Assembly: GCF_032463525.1 (NCBI RefSeq)
Contig: NZ_CP135971.1
Span: 682,001 to 746,000, forward strand
Source: Pseudomonas sp. DTU_2021_1001937_2_SI_NGA_ILE_001
GTDB taxonomy: Bacteria; Pseudomonadota; Gammaproteobacteria; Pseudomonadales; Pseudomonadaceae
Length of the DNA stretch: 64,000 nucleotides
Direction of reading: 5' to 3'
Shown piece by piece: positions 63,593 to 64,000 of this stretch (its first letter is position 1; every line of letters begins with the position of its first letter). The position numbers and the translations under genes were made by a program. The notes beneath the pieces are model-generated. The model was not told where the DNA came from. It made no database searches and saw only the letters and a program-made list of their open reading frames with translations.

Positions 63593-64000
63593 ATGCTGAC
63601 TGCCTCGTTGAAATCCACCCGCTCGCTGTTCCTGCTGCCCTTGCTCGGGCTCGGCCTGCTGGCCGGGTGCGGCCAGGGTGACCAGGCGGCCAAGCCTGCC
63701 GCCACGGCACCTGTCCAGGCGGCTGCACCCGCCGGCTACCTGGACAAGATCAAGGCCCGCGACAAACTCATCGTTGGCGTGTTCACCGACAAGCCGCCAT
63801 TCGGTTTCGTCGATGAGAAGGGCCGTTATGTCGGCTTCGATACCGACATCGGTCGGCAATTTGCCAAGTCGCTGCTGGGCGACGAGAACAAGGTGGAGTT
63901 CGTCGCAGTGGAGCCGGCCAGCCGCATTCCGTTCCTGCAGAGCGACAAGGTCGACATCATCCTCGCCAACATGACCGTCACCCCTGAACGCCAGCAGGCG
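63593..64000 (+). CDS. Polar amino acid ABC transporter binding lipoprotein (partial)
   Basis: First 136 residues only; it runs off the window end. Lipoprotein signal with lipobox LLAGC (cleavage before Cys26), then an Ala/Pro-rich linker and the SBP family 3 start (DKLIVGVFTDKPPFGFVDEKGRYVGFDTDIGRQF). ATG 63593 lies 24 bp after the ATPase gene, so it belongs to the same operon. The part containing most ligand-contact residues is not in the window. Confidence 0.9.
   Translation, partial: MLTASLKSTRSLFLLPLLGLGLLAGCGQGDQAAKPAATAPVQAAAPAGYLDKIKARDKLIVGVFTDKPPFGFVDEKGRYVGFDTDIGRQFAKSLLGDENKVEFVAVEPASRIPFLQSDKVDIILANMTVTPERQQA

Noticed and set aside
55..64000. Prophage or large integrative element
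   Set aside because: No integrase, phage structural or plasmid genes; all regions have pseudomonad-like composition and chromosomal gene families.

Overview
The window looks like chromosomal DNA of a Pseudomonas of the P. putida group. It is GC-rich with strong G/C third-position bias. Its intergenic repeats are of the pseudomonad REP type, with cores such as GAGCGGCTTCAGCCGCGAAG. The gene families are typical of environmental pseudomonads: many LysR/AraC/MocR regulators, two chemoreceptors, a DUF1652 protein, HisN, a PotF-like binding protein and YdiJ. I see no prophage, plasmid, rRNA or CRISPR. There is one tRNA gene, tRNA-Gln(UUG).

Layout. 1-5.5 kb: a small membrane protein, a CHASE3 chemoreceptor behind a near-consensus FliA promoter, a GlxA/FtrA-type regulator divergent from a DJ-1/PfpI hydrolase, and a LysR gene split by a frame break at a run of eight A. 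5.6-15.6 kb: a GH13 (trehalose synthase/amylase-like) enzyme, an XRE-cupin regulator, a PD-(D/E)XK-DinG nuclease-helicase, phosphoglucomutase, a UvrD-like helicase and DUF1652. 15.9-25.5 kb: a polyamine-type binding protein, a histidine phosphatase, a polysaccharide deacetylase lipoprotein, a LysR gene divergent from YdiJ, two unknown small proteins and a Gfo/Idh oxidoreductase. 25.8-31.6 kb: tRNA-Gln, a diguanylate cyclase, a minus-strand row (DSD1-type PLP enzyme, RidA, a second LspA-like peptidase) with a divergent LysR gene, a YfcE phosphoesterase and a DUF2945 protein.

31.7-36.2 kb is the clearest functional unit. It holds a FisR-type sigma-54 activator divergent from a persulfide dioxygenase, a sulfide:quinone reductase and a TauE-type exporter. 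Together these form a sulfide/persulfide detoxification system. A helically phased TGCCA repeat array and a sigma-54-like promoter lie in the shared control region. 36.5-47 kb: MocR and an AA_synth protein, a 28-residue membrane ORF, a hydrolase, a TonB-dependent receptor divergent from a blue-light LOV hybrid histidine kinase, a second chemoreceptor and HisN. 47.5-54 kb: two small proteins, an MFS exporter, a secreted-type alpha/beta hydrolase, a YahK-type alcohol dehydrogenase with its AraC regulator, and NhaA.

54.3-64 kb looks like one catabolic neighbourhood. It holds a DUF3100 membrane protein, a GST, and a minus-strand operon (beta-hydroxyacid dehydrogenase, aldehyde dehydrogenase, M20 amidohydrolase) with a divergent LysR gene. 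A polar amino-acid ABC transporter follows (two permeases, ATPase, binding lipoprotein) and runs off the window end.

Repeats: seven REPIN-type elements are each framed by outer inverted arms resembling AATACTGGTCAGTTA. An eighth locus (46855-47218) has the arms, but its interior is a row of hairpins.
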